A stretch of DNA of 64,000 bases. It comes from Ooceraea biroi (taxonomy: Eukaryota > Arthropoda > Insecta > Hymenoptera > Formicidae). The notes under the pieces are model-generated. The model saw nothing but the letters and a program-made list of their open reading frames with translations, ran no database searches and was not told where the DNA came from. The stretch covers positions 17,546,001 to 17,610,000 of the forward strand of contig NC_039506.1 of assembly GCF_003672135.1 (NCBI RefSeq). The letters run 5' to 3'. The position numbers were made by a program, and so were the translations under genes. Position 1 is the stretch's first letter. Each line of letters starts with the position of its first letter. Below, piece by piece: positions 62,614 to 64,000 of the stretch.

Positions 62614-64000
62614 TCTCTCGTGGCGACGACGAGATCAACGAACGACACGTGCAAACTCGCGGCTGATCCGCGGCTGAGAGTGTCGTGAACGCACGGTGAT
62701 CGGTACGTTCTCCCTACGTCAGACTTTAACGACGTCCGAGTTTCGCGGCGTGCAATTCCGCATCGTTCTCATCGTCGCAGTCGTTGCAATCCGGGAAGCG
62801 CACTGGGGGAATCTACCGGGAAAATCGATGCGTGTCGTCACGTAACGAGAATCCGTCTCGCGGTACCCGCAGATGGAGAACGATCGGAGAGATTGCAGCG
62901 TCCAATCTCCGACAGGTCGAACATACCACGCACTTGTCACGCTGTCCGGCACGTATGCGGAAAGACAAAGAAAAGGAGAGAGAAGGAAGGAAAACACGCG
63001 GCACGTCACGAAACAACCACAGTCCGTGGTCCAATCAATGGTGCGCCATCATCGATACCTCCATCATCCTCGAAGGAGGCATAGAAACGATTAACCGTAT
63101 TATTAACGCGTCGGGACGCGTCAGGAGGCACGAGCGCTCGGTCGCCGCTGCTGCGCTGGCTGCATGGCGTCGGTCGCCGCTCCGATCACGTTACGGGTGC
63201 AGGCACATCGGCAAACGAATGTTCGCAAACGAATGGTGACGCACCGAAAAGTATCGCGAGAGAAGAAACGAACGTGATCGCGTTCACTCGTGTAAATCGC
63301 GTACATTTACCAAAAATCGAGAACGAACACACGAGAGACCCACTCTAAACGAGGCGCGCGACGAGACTGACGCGTCGCGAGGGGAGGCGATCACTACGAC
63401 TCTCTTCGCCTCTCACAGCGGAGGGTTCCTCCATCCCTTCCGCGCGCGGTGCCCCACTCTCAGCACCATGGTCGCCGCTCGCTTGCTCGCTCGTTCGCTC
63501 TCTCTCTCGCTGGTTTGTTCGTTCGTTCGAGACTACCCCTCTCGTTCCTTCATGTTCCCTATATTCTCGCAGGAAGCAACCCCTAGCGCGAATGGCCACC
63601 GTTTTTGCCTGCCGAGAGCCAGGCGTTCGTAGTATATCGGCGACAAGCGGATGCGAGAGACCGTGTGGGTGGCTATTCCTCTTTCTCTCTCAATCTCTCT
63701 CTTCTCTCCCGTTTTCTCTCCACGGGTTATGCACAGTGCCGAAAACATCGGTCCACTTGTTGAGTCGAAAAGAGAACGCACAGGAGAGAGCAAGATGAAG
63801 TGGAGAACGGCAGTGTGTGGGTGCGTGCGTGCATGCGCGCGCGCGGAAAAGTAGCGTAGATAAAAAGTTTCGCGCGCCGCTAACAAAGCCGGAGGATCGG
63901 CCTTCGTGGACGAGAGTCGTCGTACTACCGTGACATCCGTTCGCCATCTCGATCCCCGCTATCATTCGTGGTTATCACACTCTATTTGGATCGACGTGGG
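62614..64000 (-). promoter_or_regulatory. 5' UTR / promoter side of da exon 1
   Basis: Lies upstream of the da start codon. CpG-rich, with CACGTG (E-box) about 40 nt upstream of the ATG and GAGA-type tracts on the minus strand (about 63499-63511 and 63680-63715), typical of insect promoters with GAGA-factor sites. No TATA box or unique initiator can be picked, and a spliced 5' UTR is possible. The 96-codon minus frame 62719-63009 would be an upstream ORF if transcribed. Confidence 0.45.

Noticed and set aside
1..64000. tRNA, rRNA, CRISPR arrays, intact transposons with terminal repeats
   Set aside because: No cloverleaf with a GGTTCGA-type arm, no regularly spaced repeats, no transposase or reverse-transcriptase motif was seen on either strand; weak or very decayed elements could be missed by eye.

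Overview
The window is eukaryotic and looks like a hymenopteran insect, probably an ant. Genes have short exons separated by GT...AG introns, the DNA is CpG-rich with CA/GA/TC microsatellites, and the only recognisable proteins are pieces of one arthropod transcription factor. Species and chromosome cannot be named from the sequence.

Essentially the whole window is one gene on the minus strand: daughterless (da), the single insect E-protein (class I bHLH; orthologue of vertebrate E2A/TCF3, HEB/TCF12 and TCF4). It was assembled by hand from exon to exon. Splice junctions are GT...AG and codon phases agree at every join; one acceptor pair (exons A and B, below) is ambiguous. From 5' to 3' (high to low coordinates): first coding exon 62425-62613; an intron of about 48 kb; 14564-14645; 12269-12405; 9564-9836; 9168-9326; 8383-8442; 7672-7815; 7462-7579; 5942-6080; two alternative basic-region exons, 5538-5618 (B) and 4078-4158 (A); the helix-loop-helix exon 3353-3498; 3105-3259; and the terminal coding exon 2976-3020. 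The main form is about 575 residues.

The gene appears to make many isoforms. (1) A 150-codon alternative first coding exon (24872-25321) lies inside the large intron and joins in the same phase as exon 1. (2) Two duplicated 81-bp exons encode alternative versions of the DNA-binding basic region (NNARER versus NNVRER). Skipping both creates a stop codon exactly at the junction. (3) Several 5' splice sites end exon 9564-9836. (4) The last intron (84 nt) can be retained, which swaps the C-terminus. A TATA/AP-1-like element near 11.2 kb could drive N-terminally short forms.

Layout: 1-2975 is AT-rich 3' UTR and downstream sequence with AATAAA signals. 2976-14645 holds almost all coding exons. 14646-62424 is the giant intron, with the alternative first exon at 25 kb, an unrecognised frameshifted protein-like fragment at 36 kb, microsatellites, short perfect hairpins and a diverged 60-bp direct repeat at 53.9/54.2 kb. 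62614-64000 is the GAGA-rich 5' UTR/promoter side. No second gene, tRNA, rRNA, CRISPR array or intact transposon was recognised.
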